From Roseibium litorale (GTDB lineage: Bacteria; Pseudomonadota; Alphaproteobacteria; Rhizobiales; Stappiaceae): a stretch of 64,000 nt of DNA. Under the pieces are notes generated by a model. That model saw only the letters and a list, made by a program, of their open reading frames with translations. It had not been told where the DNA came from and made no database searches. Made by a program: the position numbers and the translations under genes. Below are positions 18,578 to 27,523 of the stretch, one piece after another (positions within the stretch are counted from its first letter, which is position 1; each line of letters starts with the position of its first letter). Location: positions 62,001-126,000 of the forward strand of contig NZ_JACYXI010000011.1 of assembly GCF_014842915.1 (NCBI RefSeq). Direction: 5' to 3'.

Positions 18578-18804
18578 CTGCTGCCCGTTTCTGCTCTGCC
18601 GCTCTGGTTCTGTCAAGAGGGCGTTCAAGCGATACACAATCCGCTTCAAAGGGCGCGCTCAGGCTACGCCGGATGGCCGCGCTTTTCTCTTGCCGGGACG
18701 TTGGAAAAACACCACTTTCTCCCGGCTTGCCCGGTGCCGGCTCCCGGAAGTCCTGCCGCGGCGAGCCTGCACCGCATGTTGCCGAACCGGAGCCTGAGAG
18801 AAAG

Positions 18805-19599
18805 ATGCGTGAACGGATCACCAGACTGATCGCCACCCCCGCGTGGGAAATCGGTGTGATTGCCATCATAACCTTGAATGCGGTCACCCTCGGGCTGGAG
18901 ACCAGCACCACTGCCATGAATGCGATGGGGCCGCTTCTTCTGGCCTTGGATAGCGTGATCCTCGTGCTCTTTACCCTCGAGATCCTGCTGCGCATCTATG
19001 CCCGGCGGCTGGCATTCTTTAAAGATCCCTGGAGCCTGTTCGATTTTATCATCGTGGCAATTGCGCTTGTTCCAGCCAGCGGACCTTTCTCCGTCCTGCG
19101 CGCGCTACGCATCCTGCGGGTGCTCCGGCTGATTTCCATTCTGCCATCCCTGCGCCGCGTTATCGGTGGCCTGATAGCGGCTCTGCCGGGCATGGGGTCC
19201 ATTGTCGTCTTGCTGGCGCTGGTGTTCTATGTCTTCGCGGTCATGGCAACCAAGCTCTACGGGGAGGCTTTCCCTGAGTGGTTCGGTACGATCGCCCGGT
19301 CGGTCTACACGCTGTTCCAGGTCATGACCCTGGAAAGCTGGTCCATGGGCATCGTCCGGCCGGTGATGGAGGTCTACCCGAACGCCTGGCTGTTCTTTGT
19401 GCCCTTTATTCTCTGCACGTCCTTCACGGTGCTGAACCTCTTCATCGGGATCATCGTGTCGGCAATGCAGGAAGAGCATGAGGCCGAAGCGGAAAGCAGC
19501 CGTCAGGCCATGCAGGACGAGGCGGAGCTGATCCTGGCCGAGGTGCGGGCCCTTCGTCAGGAAGTGGCGGAGCTGAGGCGGAGCGGCCTCAAGAGCTGA
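18805..19599 (+). CDS. Voltage-gated sodium channel, NaChBac type
   Basis: A six-segment ion-transport protein of 264 residues that should assemble as a tetramer in the inner membrane. S4 is a classic voltage sensor with arginine at every third position (LRALRILRVLRLISIL). The pore carries TLESWSM at residues 175-181, the TLESW selectivity filter that defines bacterial sodium channels. S6 is CTSFTVLNLFIGIIVSAMQ. A C-terminal coiled coil follows (AELILAEVRALRQEVAELRR). I start at 18805 (MRERITRLIATPAWE); the open frame to 17941 reads through the glycosyltransferase and the tRNA and is not coding. A paralogue follows 72 bp later. Confidence 0.9.
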   Translation: MRERITRLIATPAWEIGVIAIITLNAVTLGLETSTTAMNAMGPLLLALDSVILVLFTLEILLRIYARRLAFFKDPWSLFDFIIVAIALVPASGPFSVLRALRILRVLRLISILPSLRRVIGGLIAALPGMGSIVVLLALVFYVFAVMATKLYGEAFPEWFGTIARSVYTLFQVMTLESWSMGIVRPVMEVYPNAWLFFVPFILCTSFTVLNLFIGIIVSAMQEEHEAEAESSRQAMQDEAELILAEVRALRQEVAELRRSGLKS

Positions 19600-19671
19600 T
19601 CTTCCAGTTTATTTTCATCTTTTCCCGTCTGCCGCGTCTTCCAAATGAAAGCCGGGGCAGGGAAGAGACTG

Positions 19672-20511
19672 ATGGGCAAATGGAAGACGTTTCAGCTGAT
19701 CCTGGACTGGCTCAGGACGGTTCTGGCGGCCGGGGTTGTGATCACGCTGACGCTCTCCCTGTCGGATTGGCTTGCGGTGGAGATGCTGGCCATTCTTCAG
19801 CGGATAATGCTGCTGCTGGTGATCCTGTACGGTCTCGTTGCCGCTGCGAGACTGCTTGTGCAGGGACTGGTTTTCTTCCGCGATATCTGGAACCTGTTCG
19901 ACCTCGCTCTGCTGGTCCTGGCCTTGATGCTCGGCATGCCCGGCATTCTGGCGCTTTTGCTGCTCCGGATGTTCCAGAACTTCCGTCTCTCGGCGGAGTT
20001 GTCAGCCCTGTTCTGGCTTTCCACCGCTGTCTTAAAGATCGCACGGCAGCTTGCCCGGTGCCTTGGGGCGACGGTGGTCCTGATCTTTTGTGCGGCCCTG
20101 ACGATGACTGCAGTGCTCAGATCGGTCTATCCGGATCATTTTGGAACGCTGTGGATCAGTTTGGAGACCCTGCTTTTACACGGTCTCGATCCTCTGCCCC
20201 GAACCGGGCTTGCTGTCTGGCTTGTCTGGTTCGTGTGGGGGCTTGCCGGTCTGCTATGGCTGGGCCACGTCCTGCGCATGCTGATGCCGGACTTCTGGCA
20301 GGCGGTAGAGATCGAGGAGGAACTTGCCCTTGTTGAAGAGGCAAGCGCCGGGATGAAACTCATGCAACTGGAGACCAGGCTTCTGTCGGAAGAGTTTGCG
20401 GTTGAGGCTGAAGCCGAACGGATCTTGATCCGGGCCGAAACGGACAGGGTTCTGAGAGAAGTAAATGGTCTGCGCCGCCAGATGGAGCAGTTTACCCGGC
20501 GCTACTCATAG
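19672..20511 (+). CDS. Degenerate voltage-gated-channel paralogue without S4 charges or filter
   Basis: The 279-residue protein aligns by eye with the sodium channel just upstream. FFRDIWNLFDLALLVLAL matches FFKDPWSLFDFIIVAIAL at S3, VYPDHFGTLWISLETLLLHG matches the pore loop, and AERILIRAETDRVLREV matches the terminal coiled coil. The regular S4 arginines are reduced to LLLLRMFQNFRLSAEL, and TLESWSM is replaced by LLLHGLDPL. It cannot be a sodium pore of the known kind, yet the frame is intact and membrane segments and coiled coil are kept. It may be an accessory subunit, a modified channel or a decaying copy. The ATG at 19672 has GGGAAGAG upstream. Confidence 0.7.
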   Translation: MGKWKTFQLILDWLRTVLAAGVVITLTLSLSDWLAVEMLAILQRIMLLLVILYGLVAAARLLVQGLVFFRDIWNLFDLALLVLALMLGMPGILALLLLRMFQNFRLSAELSALFWLSTAVLKIARQLARCLGATVVLIFCAALTMTAVLRSVYPDHFGTLWISLETLLLHGLDPLPRTGLAVWLVWFVWGLAGLLWLGHVLRMLMPDFWQAVEIEEELALVEEASAGMKLMQLETRLLSEEFAVEAEAERILIRAETDRVLREVNGLRRQMEQFTRRYS

Positions 20512-20582
20512 GGCCAGAAACAGCGATGGCGGCCCTGGGACCGAAACCTGTGCCGCCATCATAAGTGCATTGCAGACCGATG

Positions 20583-22241
20583 TCAGGCCGTGAACTCGCC
20601 GTTCAACGCCTTTGCGATCATGGTGCGGGTCTCGGCAATCCCGTAAAGCGCCACGAAGGAACCGAAGCGCGGCCCGCGTTCCTGCCCCAGAAGCACCTGA
20701 TAGAGCATCTGGAAGAACAGGACCGATACACCCGGACCACCGTCCGGACCGGTCTTCTTGGTGTCCTGATAGCGCTCGATCGGCCGCGCGACATCCAGGA
20801 TGGCATCCTGAATGACATTGCCGTCCGCATCGGCGGGAAGGGCAGCAAGAGCGGCGTCCAGCTTCTGCAAGGCATCGCGCTCCACGTCGTCTGCCACCTT
20901 GAACGACTTGGTCGGCTTGACGAAGTCGTCGAAGTAGCGGATCGCGTAGCCCACCAGCTCGTCGAGCTTCGGATGGGTCTGAGCAGTCACGCCCGGTGCA
21001 TAGCGGGTGATAAACGCCCACAGCACATCCTTGTTCTCAGCATTGGAAGCCGAGACCAGGTTCAGCAGCATGGCGAAAGGCACGGGCATGTCGATCGCGG
21101 GCACATTTCCGGAATGGATGTGCCAGGCCGGGTTCATCAGCTTCTGTTCCGCTGACATGGCAGAAAACTTCTCCGCATAGGTGAAGTACTCGTCCACGGC
21201 CTTGGGGATCACGTCGAAATAGAGCTTCTTCGCGGTCTTCGGCTTCTGGAACATGTAGAGCGCCAGGCTCTCGGTCGGGGCATAGGTCAGCCACTCGTCG
21301 ATGGTCAGGCCGTTGCCCTTGGACTTGGAGATCTTGGCGCCATCGTCGGCCAGGAACAGTTCATAGACGAAATGCTCCGGCGGGGTGCCGCCCAGGACCT
21401 GACAGATCTTGTCATAGACCGGCATGTTCGGGCCGTGGTCCTTGCCGAACATTTCGAAATCCACGCCAAGAGCGGCCCAGCGGGCGCCGAAGTCCGGCTT
21501 CCACTGCAGCTTCACATGGCCGCCGGTAACGGGCAGCGTGCAATCGCGGCCATCCTCGTCCTCAAAGGTCACGGTGCCGTTCTTGGCATCGACTTCCTTC
21601 ATCGGCACATAGAGCACGCGGCCAGAAGTTGGCGAGATCGGCAGGAACGGGCTGTAGGTTGCCCGGCGTTCCTCGCCCAGCGTCGGCAGCATCACGTCCA
21701 TAAGGGCCTGGTACTTTTCGACGGCCTTCAGCAGGATACCGTCCAGCTTGCCGGACTTGTAATACTCCGTCGCGCTGGCAAATTCGTAATCGAAGCCGAA
21801 GGTGTCGAGGAACCGGCGGAGCATGGCGTTGTTGTGATCGCCAAAGCTCTTGTAGTCCCCGCCAAACGGGTTGGGCACCACGGTCAGCGGCATCTGAAGA
21901 TAGGGCTCGAGCGCCTTCATGTCCGGAACGTTTTCCGGAATCTTGCGCATGCCGTCCATGTCGTCCGAGAAGCACAGCAGCCGGGTCGGGATCTTGTCTT
22001 CGGTCAGGACGCGGAAAGCCGTCCGCACCATGGTGGTGCGGGCCACCTCGCCGAAGGTGCCGATGTGAGGCAGACCCGATGGGCCGTAGCCGGTCTCAAA
22101 CAGAACCGGCACCGAAGGGTCCCGTTTCGCGACCCGTTTGACCAGTTTGCGGGCTTCCTCGAACGGCCAGGCTTTGGAAGTCTGGGCCGCTTCGACGAGA
22201 TCGCGCGAAAGGTCAAGCGGTGGCAGGGAGCGTTCGGTCAT
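20583..22241 (-). CDS. lysS: Lysine--tRNA ligase, class I
   Basis: Charges tRNA-Lys. This is the class I (Rossmann) form, found in archaea, spirochaetes and many alphaproteobacteria, not the class II enzyme of most bacteria. The HIGH-type motif is [14 protein letters not shown] near residue 53, and the KMSKS-type motif is [11 protein letters not shown] near residue 312. The length of 552 residues is normal. The gene is monocistronic, with 234 bp before the divergent TerB-like gene. A gene-loss or second-copy question (a class II LysRS elsewhere) cannot be answered from this window. Confidence 0.95.
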   Translation of the reverse strand: MTERSLPPLDLSRDLVEAAQTSKAWPFEEARKLVKRVAKRDPSVPVLFETGYGPSGLPHIGTFGEVARTTMVRTAFRVLTEDKIPTRLLCFSDDMDGMRKIPENVPDMKALEPYLQMPLTVVPNPFGGDYKSFGDHNNAMLRRFLDTFGFDYEFASATEYYKSGKLDGILLKAVEKYQALMDVMLPTLGEERRATYSPFLPISPTSGRVLYVPMKEVDAKNGTVTFEDEDGRDCTLPVTGGHVKLQWKPDFGARWAALGVDFEMFGKDHGPNMPVYDKICQVLGGTPPEHFVYELFLADDGAKISKSKGNGLTIDEWLTYAPTESLALYMFQKPKTAKKLYFDVIPKAVDEYFTYAEKFSAMSAEQKLMNPAWHIHSGNVPAIDMPVPFAMLLNLVSASNAENKDVLWAFITRYAPGVTAQTHPKLDELVGYAIRYFDDFVKPTKSFKVADDVERDALQKLDAALAALPADADGNVIQDAILDVARPIERYQDTKKTGPDGGPGVSVLFFQMLYQVLLGQERGPRFGSFVALYGIAETRTMIAKALNGEFTA

Positions 22242-22475
22242 CTTTGGGTTCTGTTCTGTTTGTTAGGAAAAAGGAACCGTGCCGGCTGAAACGGTTTTCC
22301 GCACCGGCAAAGGCGCGGCGACACTAGAAAAGCACAGCCCCCACGTCAATGATTACTGTATTGAATGGGATGGGAAACGGCCAGGTCCGGCTCGCACCTT
22401 GAACAGGGGCAGCTAAGGAGTTACCTGTCGGACTGATTTTGGATGACCGGAAACGCGCGAGGCGCAAGGGACATG

Positions 22476-22889
22476 ATGAGCGATACGATTAGCATTCAGG
22501 AAGCCCTGATCTACGTCATGGTGATCACCTCAGCATCTGACGCATCCATGACGGATGCGGAACTTGCGACGATCGGTGGTGTGGTGAAAGCGCTGCCGGT
22601 CTTCTCCGACTATGATTCCGGCAATGTTCTTGCCGCCGCACAGCGCTGCGGCGAGCGGCTTCAGGAGCAGGACGGCCTGACCGAGGTGCTCGCGCTCGTC
22701 GCCGACACCCTGCCGGTCCATCTGTTTGATACGGCCTATGCCCTTGCCGTAGAAGTGGCCGCTGCCGACCTCGATGTTTCCAAGGAAGAGTTGCGGATCC
22801 TGCAGATCCTGCGCGACCGGTTTAATCTCGACAAGCTGACGGTGGCCGCAATCGAGCGCAGCGCCATCGCCCGCCACCGCCGCGCCTGA
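22476..22889 (+). CDS. TerB-family protein (tellurite-resistance TerB-like helical domain)
   Basis: The 137-residue all-helical protein shows the TerB/DjlA-N layout: an acidic first pair of helices (MVITSASDASMTDAELATI), a second half repeating the pattern (AVEVAAADLDVSKEELRILQ) and a C-terminal FNLDKLTVAAIER. The acidic residues probably bind a divalent metal. The start at 22476 has AAGGG five bases upstream; two further ATGs (22473, 22443) lie in frame but are less well placed. No ter operon is nearby, so a tellurite role should not be assumed. Confidence 0.8.
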   Translation: MSDTISIQEALIYVMVITSASDASMTDAELATIGGVVKALPVFSDYDSGNVLAAAQRCGERLQEQDGLTEVLALVADTLPVHLFDTAYALAVEVAAADLDVSKEELRILQILRDRFNLDKLTVAAIERSAIARHRRA

Positions 22890-22917
22890 TCTGCCGCCTT
22901 GGAGCTTGGCGCAGCCG

Positions 22918-23310
22918 TTAGTTCAGGCTGCGCACCTCGTCCGGCAGATCGAGGGAGAAGGCGGGAATCTCCACATCGAACTTGGTGCCGTCTTCCCGCT
23001 CCATGCCATAGCTTCCAACCATGATGCCGGAGCTGGTCTTCAGCGGGCAGCCGGAAGAATATTCGTAGGTCTCGCCCGGTTCGATCACCGGCTCCTCACC
23101 GACAACGCCAGGGCCGCGGACTTCCTCGACACGTCCGAGACCATCCATGATCTTCCAGTAGCGTGTCCGCAGCTGAACGGGCGCACTGGTGTCATTGCGG
23201 ATCTCGACCATGTAGGCCCAGACATAGTGGCCCTTTTCCGGCTCGGACTCATCGTCCAGATAATATGGCTCAACCGAGACTTCGATGCCTGCGGTAACAG
23301 CACGGTACAT
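22918..23310 (-). CDS. apaG: ApaG protein
   Basis: ApaG is a small protein of fibronectin-III-like fold, once linked to Co2+/Mg2+ efflux; its biochemical role is still unclear. The family hallmarks are present: [20 protein letters not shown], the glycine-rich [20 protein letters not shown], and [16 protein letters not shown] start at 23310 ([15 protein letters not shown]), which has GGAG nine bases upstream and gives the normal 130 residues; an upstream in-frame ATG at 23325 adds only MESWH. It is divergent from the phosphatidyltransferase gene. Confidence 0.92.
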   Translation of the reverse strand: MYRAVTAGIEVSVEPYYLDDESEPEKGHYVWAYMVEIRNDTSAPVQLRTRYWKIMDGLGRVEEVRGPGVVGEEPVIEPGETYEYSSGCPLKTSSGIMVGSYGMEREDGTKFDVEIPAFSLDLPDEVRSLN

Positions 23311-23467
23311 GTGCCAGCTCTCCATAACGCTTTGTGCGGGCTGAGATCGCCCCTTTGGGCGTGCTTATAGGGCGGATGACGCATTGGTGAAAGGGATCAG
23401 CTTGCCCCGGGCCGCCGGTTCCAGCATTTATTGCGCGCCTTTGACCGTTTTGAGACTGGACCTGCGA

Positions 23468-24076
23468 ATGTTCGATGCCCGCCTGCGACCGGTAATTGAC
23501 CCGCCGCTCAACAGAGCGGGGCGGGAATTGGCGCGTCTCGGGATCCCGGCGAATGGCATCACGCTAGGGGGCTTCGTGGTCGGGCTTGCGGCCGCGGGGA
23601 TGATCGCGGGTGGTTTGTTTTTGGCCGGAGGCCTTCTGATTTGCCTCAACCGGCTGGCCGATGGCCTTGATGGCGCGGTTGCCCGGGCGAGCCGCAAGAC
23701 AGATCTCGGTGGCTATCTCGACATCACGCTGGACTTCTTCTTCTACGGCTCTATCCCTCTTGCCTTTGCCTGGTCGGACCCTGCGGCCAACGCACTGGCC
23801 GCCACAGCATTGCTCGCCAGTTTTTATGCCAACGGCTCCGCCTTTCTTGCGTTTGCCATCATGGCCGAGCGGAAGGGGGTCAGCACGGACAGGCAAGGTG
23901 CAAAGTCGTTGTACTACCTTGCGGGGATTGCGGAAGGCTTTGAGACCATCCTGATGTTTCTGCTGATGTGCGTCTTTCCGGAGATCTTTCCCTGGCTAGC
24001 CTTTGCATTCGCGGCGCTTTGCGGTGTCTCTGCGGCTGCAAGAGTTCTGCTGGTAGCGCGTATTCTTGCGAAATAA
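23468..24076 (+). CDS. CDP-alcohol phosphatidyltransferase family protein
   Basis: A polytopic inner-membrane enzyme of phospholipid synthesis that swaps CMP of a CDP-alcohol for another alcohol. The family signature DG-x2-AR-x8-G-x3-D-x3-D is complete in DGLDGAVARAS followed by GGYLDITLDF. Membrane helices flank it (GGFVVGLAAAGMIAGGLFLA and later segments). The 202-residue length from the ATG at 23468 is typical; an ATG at 23384 would add a non-conserved 28 residues. Whether the product is PG-phosphate, PS or another lipid cannot be told from the motif. Confidence 0.87.
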   Translation: MFDARLRPVIDPPLNRAGRELARLGIPANGITLGGFVVGLAAAGMIAGGLFLAGGLLICLNRLADGLDGAVARASRKTDLGGYLDITLDFFFYGSIPLAFAWSDPAANALAATALLASFYANGSAFLAFAIMAERKGVSTDRQGAKSLYYLAGIAEGFETILMFLLMCVFPEIFPWLAFAFAALCGVSAAARVLLVARILAK

Positions 24077-24144
24077 GTCTGACTTTCGGGAACAATCACG
24101 CAGCTTGCCCGTTAACTTGGCAGAAATAGTCAAGGAGAGCTGCT

Positions 24145-24330
24145 ATGGAATATGGACTTGTTGGACTGCTGATCCTCGCACTCGATATTTATGCGATCCT
24201 CAAGGTCATCTCCAGTGGGGCCTCGACGGGCGCAAAAGTGCTTTGGATCCTTGGTATCCTGGTCTTCCCGGTTCTGGGCTTCATCGTCTGGCTGATCGCC
24301 GGCCCGAATGGACGCCGTCTTTCCGCATAA
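24145..24330 (+). CDS. Small PLDc_N-type membrane protein
   Basis: Sixty-one residues with two transmembrane helices (YGLVGLLILALDIYAILKVI and WILGILVFPVLGFIVWLIAG), ending in PNGRRLSA. This is the architecture of PLDc_N (cardiolipin-synthase N-terminal-like) proteins, which often stand alone in proteobacteria. An AAGGAGAGCTGCT ribosome site directly precedes the ATG, so it is very likely translated. It follows the phosphatidyltransferase on the same strand with a 68-bp gap, hinting at a link to membrane lipids. Confidence 0.85.
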   Translation: MEYGLVGLLILALDIYAILKVISSGASTGAKVLWILGILVFPVLGFIVWLIAGPNGRRLSA

Positions 24331-24353
24331 AGCGTGGAGACTAGAGAGTTTGA

Positions 24354-24380
24354 TCAGGCCCGGAGGCTCTCCGGGCCTGA
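24354..24380. terminator. Bidirectional hairpin between convergent genes
   Basis: A perfect 12-bp stem, TCAGGCCCGGAG/CTCCGGGCCTGA, with a GCT loop lies between the PLDc_N gene and the end of metZ. There is no clear T-tract on either side, so it may terminate weakly or protect 3' ends. Confidence 0.65.
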
Positions 24381-24402
24381 ATTGTCTCAGCCAAGGTGTG
24401 GC

Positions 24403-25602
24403 TCAGATTGCTGCGAGAGCAGCTTCGATATCTTCCAGCAGATCCAGCGGGTCTTCCAGCCCGACCGACAGGCGCAGCATGCCGTCGGAAATTCCAAGCT
24501 CTGCCCGCGCTTCCGCCGCAACGGACTGGTGTGTGGTGGTGGCCGGATGGGTGATCAGGCTCTTGGCGTCGCCCAGGTTGTTGGACAGCTTGATCACTTC
24601 CAGTGCATTGGTGAAGCGGAAGGCCGCTTCCTTGCCGCCATCAATCTCCACCGCCAGCATGGTGGAGCCGGCGCGCATCTGGCGCTTGGCGACTTCTGCC
24701 TGCGGGTGATCGTCTCGGCCTGGATAGATCAGGCGGGAGACCTTGGCCTGACCGGCCAGGAAGTCGGCGATCCGCGAAGCGCTTGAGGTCTGGCGCTCAA
24801 CCCGCAGGGCCAGCGTTTCCATACCCTTGAGCAGAACCCAGGCGTTGAACGGGCTCATGTGCGGGCCGGTGTGTTTGACGAAGGGCATCACCTCGTCATT
24901 GATCCACTTTTCGTCAGACAGGATGACGCCGCCCAGGCACCGGCCCTGTCCATCAATGTGCTTGGTGGCGGAATAGACGACGACATCTGCGCCGAGCGAA
25001 AGCGGCGACTGATAAAGCGGCGTCGCAAAGACGTTGTCGACAATCAAACGCGCGCCAACCGAATGCGCGATCTTGGCGACGGCAGCAATGTCGATGACTT
25101 CCAGAGTCGGGTTGGTCGGGCTTTCCAGGAAAAGGGCGCGGGTGTTCGGCTTCACCGCAGCCTTCCACTGGTCGATATCCGTGCCGCCCACCAGCGTGGA
25201 TTCCACGCCGAAGCGCGGCAGCAGGACTTCAACGATATAGCGGCAGGAGCCGAAAAGGGCCTTGGCGGCCACCACGTGGTCACCGGCCTTGACCGATGCC
25301 ATCAGGGCCAGATTGACGGCAGCCATGCCGCTTGCTGTCGCCCGGGCAGCTTCCGCGCCTTCCAGCATGCGGATGCGGTCTTCGAACATGGCCGTGGTCG
25401 GGTTGGCGTAGCGGGAGTAGACAAAACCGGGATCTTCACCGTTAAAGCGCGCTTCCGCCGCTTCGGCAGTGCCGTAGACGAACCCTTGGGTCAGGTACAT
25501 GGCTTCCGACGTCTCTCCATAGGGAGAGCGGACCGTGCCGCCGTGAACGAGTTGGGTTGCCGGGCGCAAGCTCTTGCCGGTCTTGGTTTTGTTCGTGGTC
25601 AT
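24403..25602 (-). CDS. metZ: O-succinylhomoserine sulfhydrylase MetZ
   Basis: PLP enzyme of methionine biosynthesis that makes homocysteine directly from O-succinylhomoserine (or the acetyl ester) and sulfide. Seen: YSRYANPTTAMFEDRI, the substrate-side GMAAVNLALM, SPTNPTLEVIDI, the aspartate in IVDNVFATPLYQ, and the PLP lysine in VVYSATKHIDGQGRCLGG. The length of 399 residues is typical. Ahead of it lie a SAM-II riboswitch and an intrinsic terminator, so it should be shut off when S-adenosylmethionine is plentiful. GGAG sits seven bases before the ATG. Confidence 0.94.
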   Translation of the reverse strand: MTTNKTKTGKSLRPATQLVHGGTVRSPYGETSEAMYLTQGFVYGTAEAAEARFNGEDPGFVYSRYANPTTAMFEDRIRMLEGAEAARATASGMAAVNLALMASVKAGDHVVAAKALFGSCRYIVEVLLPRFGVESTLVGGTDIDQWKAAVKPNTRALFLESPTNPTLEVIDIAAVAKIAHSVGARLIVDNVFATPLYQSPLSLGADVVVYSATKHIDGQGRCLGGVILSDEKWINDEVMPFVKHTGPHMSPFNAWVLLKGMETLALRVERQTSSASRIADFLAGQAKVSRLIYPGRDDHPQAEVAKRQMRAGSTMLAVEIDGGKEAAFRFTNALEVIKLSNNLGDAKSLITHPATTTHQSVAAEARAELGISDGMLRLSVGLEDPLDLLEDIEAALAAI

Positions 25603-25617
25603 GTCTTAGCTCCAAAC

Positions 25618-25644
25618 GCAAAAACCCCGGCCGTAGCCAGGGTT
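25618..25644 (-). terminator. Attenuator terminator between SAM-II riboswitch and metZ
   Basis: On the minus strand AACCCTGGC and GCCGGGGTT pair over a TACG loop, followed by TTT. The segment GGCCGGGTT just upstream (25651-25659) could pair with AACCCTGGC instead, forming an anti-terminator. It lies 16 bases before the metZ start. Confidence 0.8.
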
Positions 25645-25654
25645 CTTCGCAAAC

Positions 25655-25716
25655 CCGGCCTTTTTAGCAACTTGTTTAACGTGGCTGCAAGCCGGCCGGC
25701 TCAAATCACCACGAGG
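25655..25716 (-). ncRNA. SAM-II riboswitch (metA motif) of metZ
   Basis: The minus strand shows the conserved SAM-II core. CGTGGTGATTTG opens P1, the GC-rich AGCCGGCCGGCT follows, TTGCAGCCACG closes P1, and TTAAACAAGTTGCTAAAAAGG gives the pseudoknot strand, with its conserved GCTAAAAA. SAM-II binds S-adenosylmethionine and is largely restricted to alphaproteobacterial methionine genes. It lies about 50 bases upstream of the metZ ATG. Confidence 0.95.
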
Positions 25717-25844
25717 TGCAGTCTCCTTAGGCCAAATCGGCTGCGGCGTCAATCTTGGCGCGGAAAGCGGTTGGCTGCGGGCTTTTGATCCGCTAATCAC
25801 ACAGGTCAACAGCATTTCAGTACCGAAACCGTGCAGGACGGACC

Positions 25845-26948
25845 ATGACAGCAGCACCAACGGGCATTTTGCCGGCGCATTCCATCGAAGCCATGTTTGA
25901 CGATGGCGCGATCTACGCCGCAACGCCACCTGTCGCCGGTCAGATCCAGCCGGCCAGTCTTGATCTTCGCCTGGGTCATACGGCCTTCCGGGTGCGCGCC
26001 AGTTTCCTGCCGGGCGAGGGGGCGTCGGTCATGGATCGTATGGAAGCGCTCAAGCTTCATACCTTCGACCTGAACGATGGTGCGGTGCTGGAAACAGGCT
26101 GCGTCTATATTGTGCCCTTGCAGGAAACGCTGGACCTGCCACCGGACATCTCTGCCACCGCCAATCCGAAAAGCTCGACCGGCCGGCTGGATGTGTTTAC
26201 CCGCGTCATCACCGATCACGGCGTGGCCTTCGACACGGTTCCCGCGGGATACAGCGGACCCCTTTATGCCGAAATCTCGCCGCTGACCTTCCCGATCCTG
26301 GTGCGGGCCGGGTCCCGTCTCAGCCAGATCCGGTTCCGGCGCGGCCTGTCGCTGATCAGTGACGAGCTGCTGGAAGAGTTTCACAAGATCCACACCCTCA
26401 TGAGCGGCGGCAACGAGCGGATCGGCGGTGGTGTGCAGCTTTCCATCGATCTTGAGGGATCAGGTCCCGGCAGCCTAGTCGGCTACCGGGCGAAACACCA
26501 TTCGGGTCTGATCGACGTCGATTTGCCGGGCAAGCAGGAGCCTTTGGACTTCTGGGAGCCGATCTACCGGCGCGGTGCCGCCGAGCTGATCCTTGATCCG
26601 AACGAGTTCTACATTCTCGTCAGCCAGGAAGCGGTGCATGTTCCGCCGGATTTTGCCGCCGAGATGGTGCCGTTCGATGCCCTCGTCGGCGAATTCCGTG
26701 TGCATTACGCGGGCTTCTTTGATCCGGGCTTTGGTCATGGCGGTGCGGGCGGTGTCGGATCGCGCGCGGTTCTGGAAGTCCGTTCCCACGATGTGCCTTT
26801 CATTCTGGAGCACGGCCAGACCATTGGCCGTCTGGTCTACGAAAAGATGGCAGAGCGGCCGAAGCAGCTCTACGGACAGGGCATTGGCTCCAACTATCAG
26901 GGGCAGGCTCTGAAGCTTTCCAAGCATTTCAAGACCCCTTCCGTCTGA
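25845..26948 (+). CDS. dcd: dCTP deaminase, two-domain alphaproteobacterial form
   Basis: Removes the amino group from dCTP to give dUTP for thymidylate synthesis. At 367 residues it is twice the usual ~190, because two dUTPase-like domains are fused. The first carries the deaminase motifs GQIQPASLDLRLG, ANPKSSTGRLDVFTRVI and GYSGPLYAEISPL. The second (from about residue 190) repeats the fold with FDALVGEFRVHYAGFFDPGF and QTIGRLVYEKM. The same long form is common in Hyphomicrobiales. It is divergent from metZ and 5 bases ahead of yigZ. Confidence 0.92.
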   Translation: MTAAPTGILPAHSIEAMFDDGAIYAATPPVAGQIQPASLDLRLGHTAFRVRASFLPGEGASVMDRMEALKLHTFDLNDGAVLETGCVYIVPLQETLDLPPDISATANPKSSTGRLDVFTRVITDHGVAFDTVPAGYSGPLYAEISPLTFPILVRAGSRLSQIRFRRGLSLISDELLEEFHKIHTLMSGGNERIGGGVQLSIDLEGSGPGSLVGYRAKHHSGLIDVDLPGKQEPLDFWEPIYRRGAAELILDPNEFYILVSQEAVHVPPDFAAEMVPFDALVGEFRVHYAGFFDPGFGHGGAGGVGSRAVLEVRSHDVPFILEHGQTIGRLVYEKMAERPKQLYGQGIGSNYQGQALKLSKHFKTPSV

Positions 26949-26953
26949 GAGCC

Positions 26954-27502
26954 ATGAGCCTCCAGACGATTGAGCGTGAGTTCGAAGGCTATCTGGAAGA
27001 CCGGAAATCCCGGTTTCTGGCTTATCTCGTGCCGCTTGCAGTCTTTGAGGACAGGCTGGAAGCCCTTCGGTCCGAGCACCGCAAGGCCAATCACTTTGTG
27101 ACCGCGCACCGGCACATTCTGGATGATGACCGGATCGAGGAAAGCGGCAAGGACGACGGTGAACCTGCGGGCACCTCGGGCATGCCGACCTTGCGCGTGC
27201 TGCAAGGCGCAAGGCTGGTGGAGGCGGGCGTCATCGTCGTGCGTTATTTCGGCGGTGTGAAGCTAGGCGGCGGCGGTCTCGCAAGAGCCTATTCGGGAGC
27301 CGCAGCGGATGCGATCGCGCATGCGGATCTTATCGCCTTTGTCCGGCATGCCCAGCGGACAGTGGAAGCAACCTTTACCGCCAGTTCCGATCTCGAGCGC
27401 CGGATATCGGATCTGGGGCTTACGGTGATCACGCGGGATTATACCGCAGATGGTGTCCGTCTTCTCGTTGAAGGGCCAGAGGACAAGGTGGTTCAGCTTT
27501 AG
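26954..27502 (+). CDS. yigZ: YigZ/IMPACT family protein
   Basis: The 182-residue protein belongs to the UPF0029/IMPACT family, relatives of the eukaryotic translation regulator IMPACT. Seen: DRKSRFLAYLVPL, ANHFVTAHRH, the signature GEPAGTSGMPTLRVLQG and VVRYFGGVKLGGGGLARAYS, then the small C-terminal DUF1949-type domain (EATFTASSDLERRISDLG). Its cellular role in bacteria is not settled. It is separated from dcd by five bases and should be cotranscribed with it. Confidence 0.9.
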   Translation: MSLQTIEREFEGYLEDRKSRFLAYLVPLAVFEDRLEALRSEHRKANHFVTAHRHILDDDRIEESGKDDGEPAGTSGMPTLRVLQGARLVEAGVIVVRYFGGVKLGGGGLARAYSGAAADAIAHADLIAFVRHAQRTVEATFTASSDLERRISDLGLTVITRDYTADGVRLLVEGPEDKVVQL

Positions 27503-27523
27503 GTCCGCATGCCGTCGCAAAAT

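Noticed and set aside
17941..18804. Upstream extension of the sodium-channel frame
   Set aside because: It runs through the glycosyltransferase gene and the tRNA-Gly and has no channel-like content; the ATG at 18805 begins at the expected N-terminus.
22443..22475. Longer N-terminus of the TerB-like protein
   Set aside because: The ATG at 22443 has no ribosome site and the added residues do not look like the TerB domain.
24859..25788. 309-residue plus-strand frame opposite metZ
   Set aside because: Shadow of metZ; it also runs across the riboswitch.
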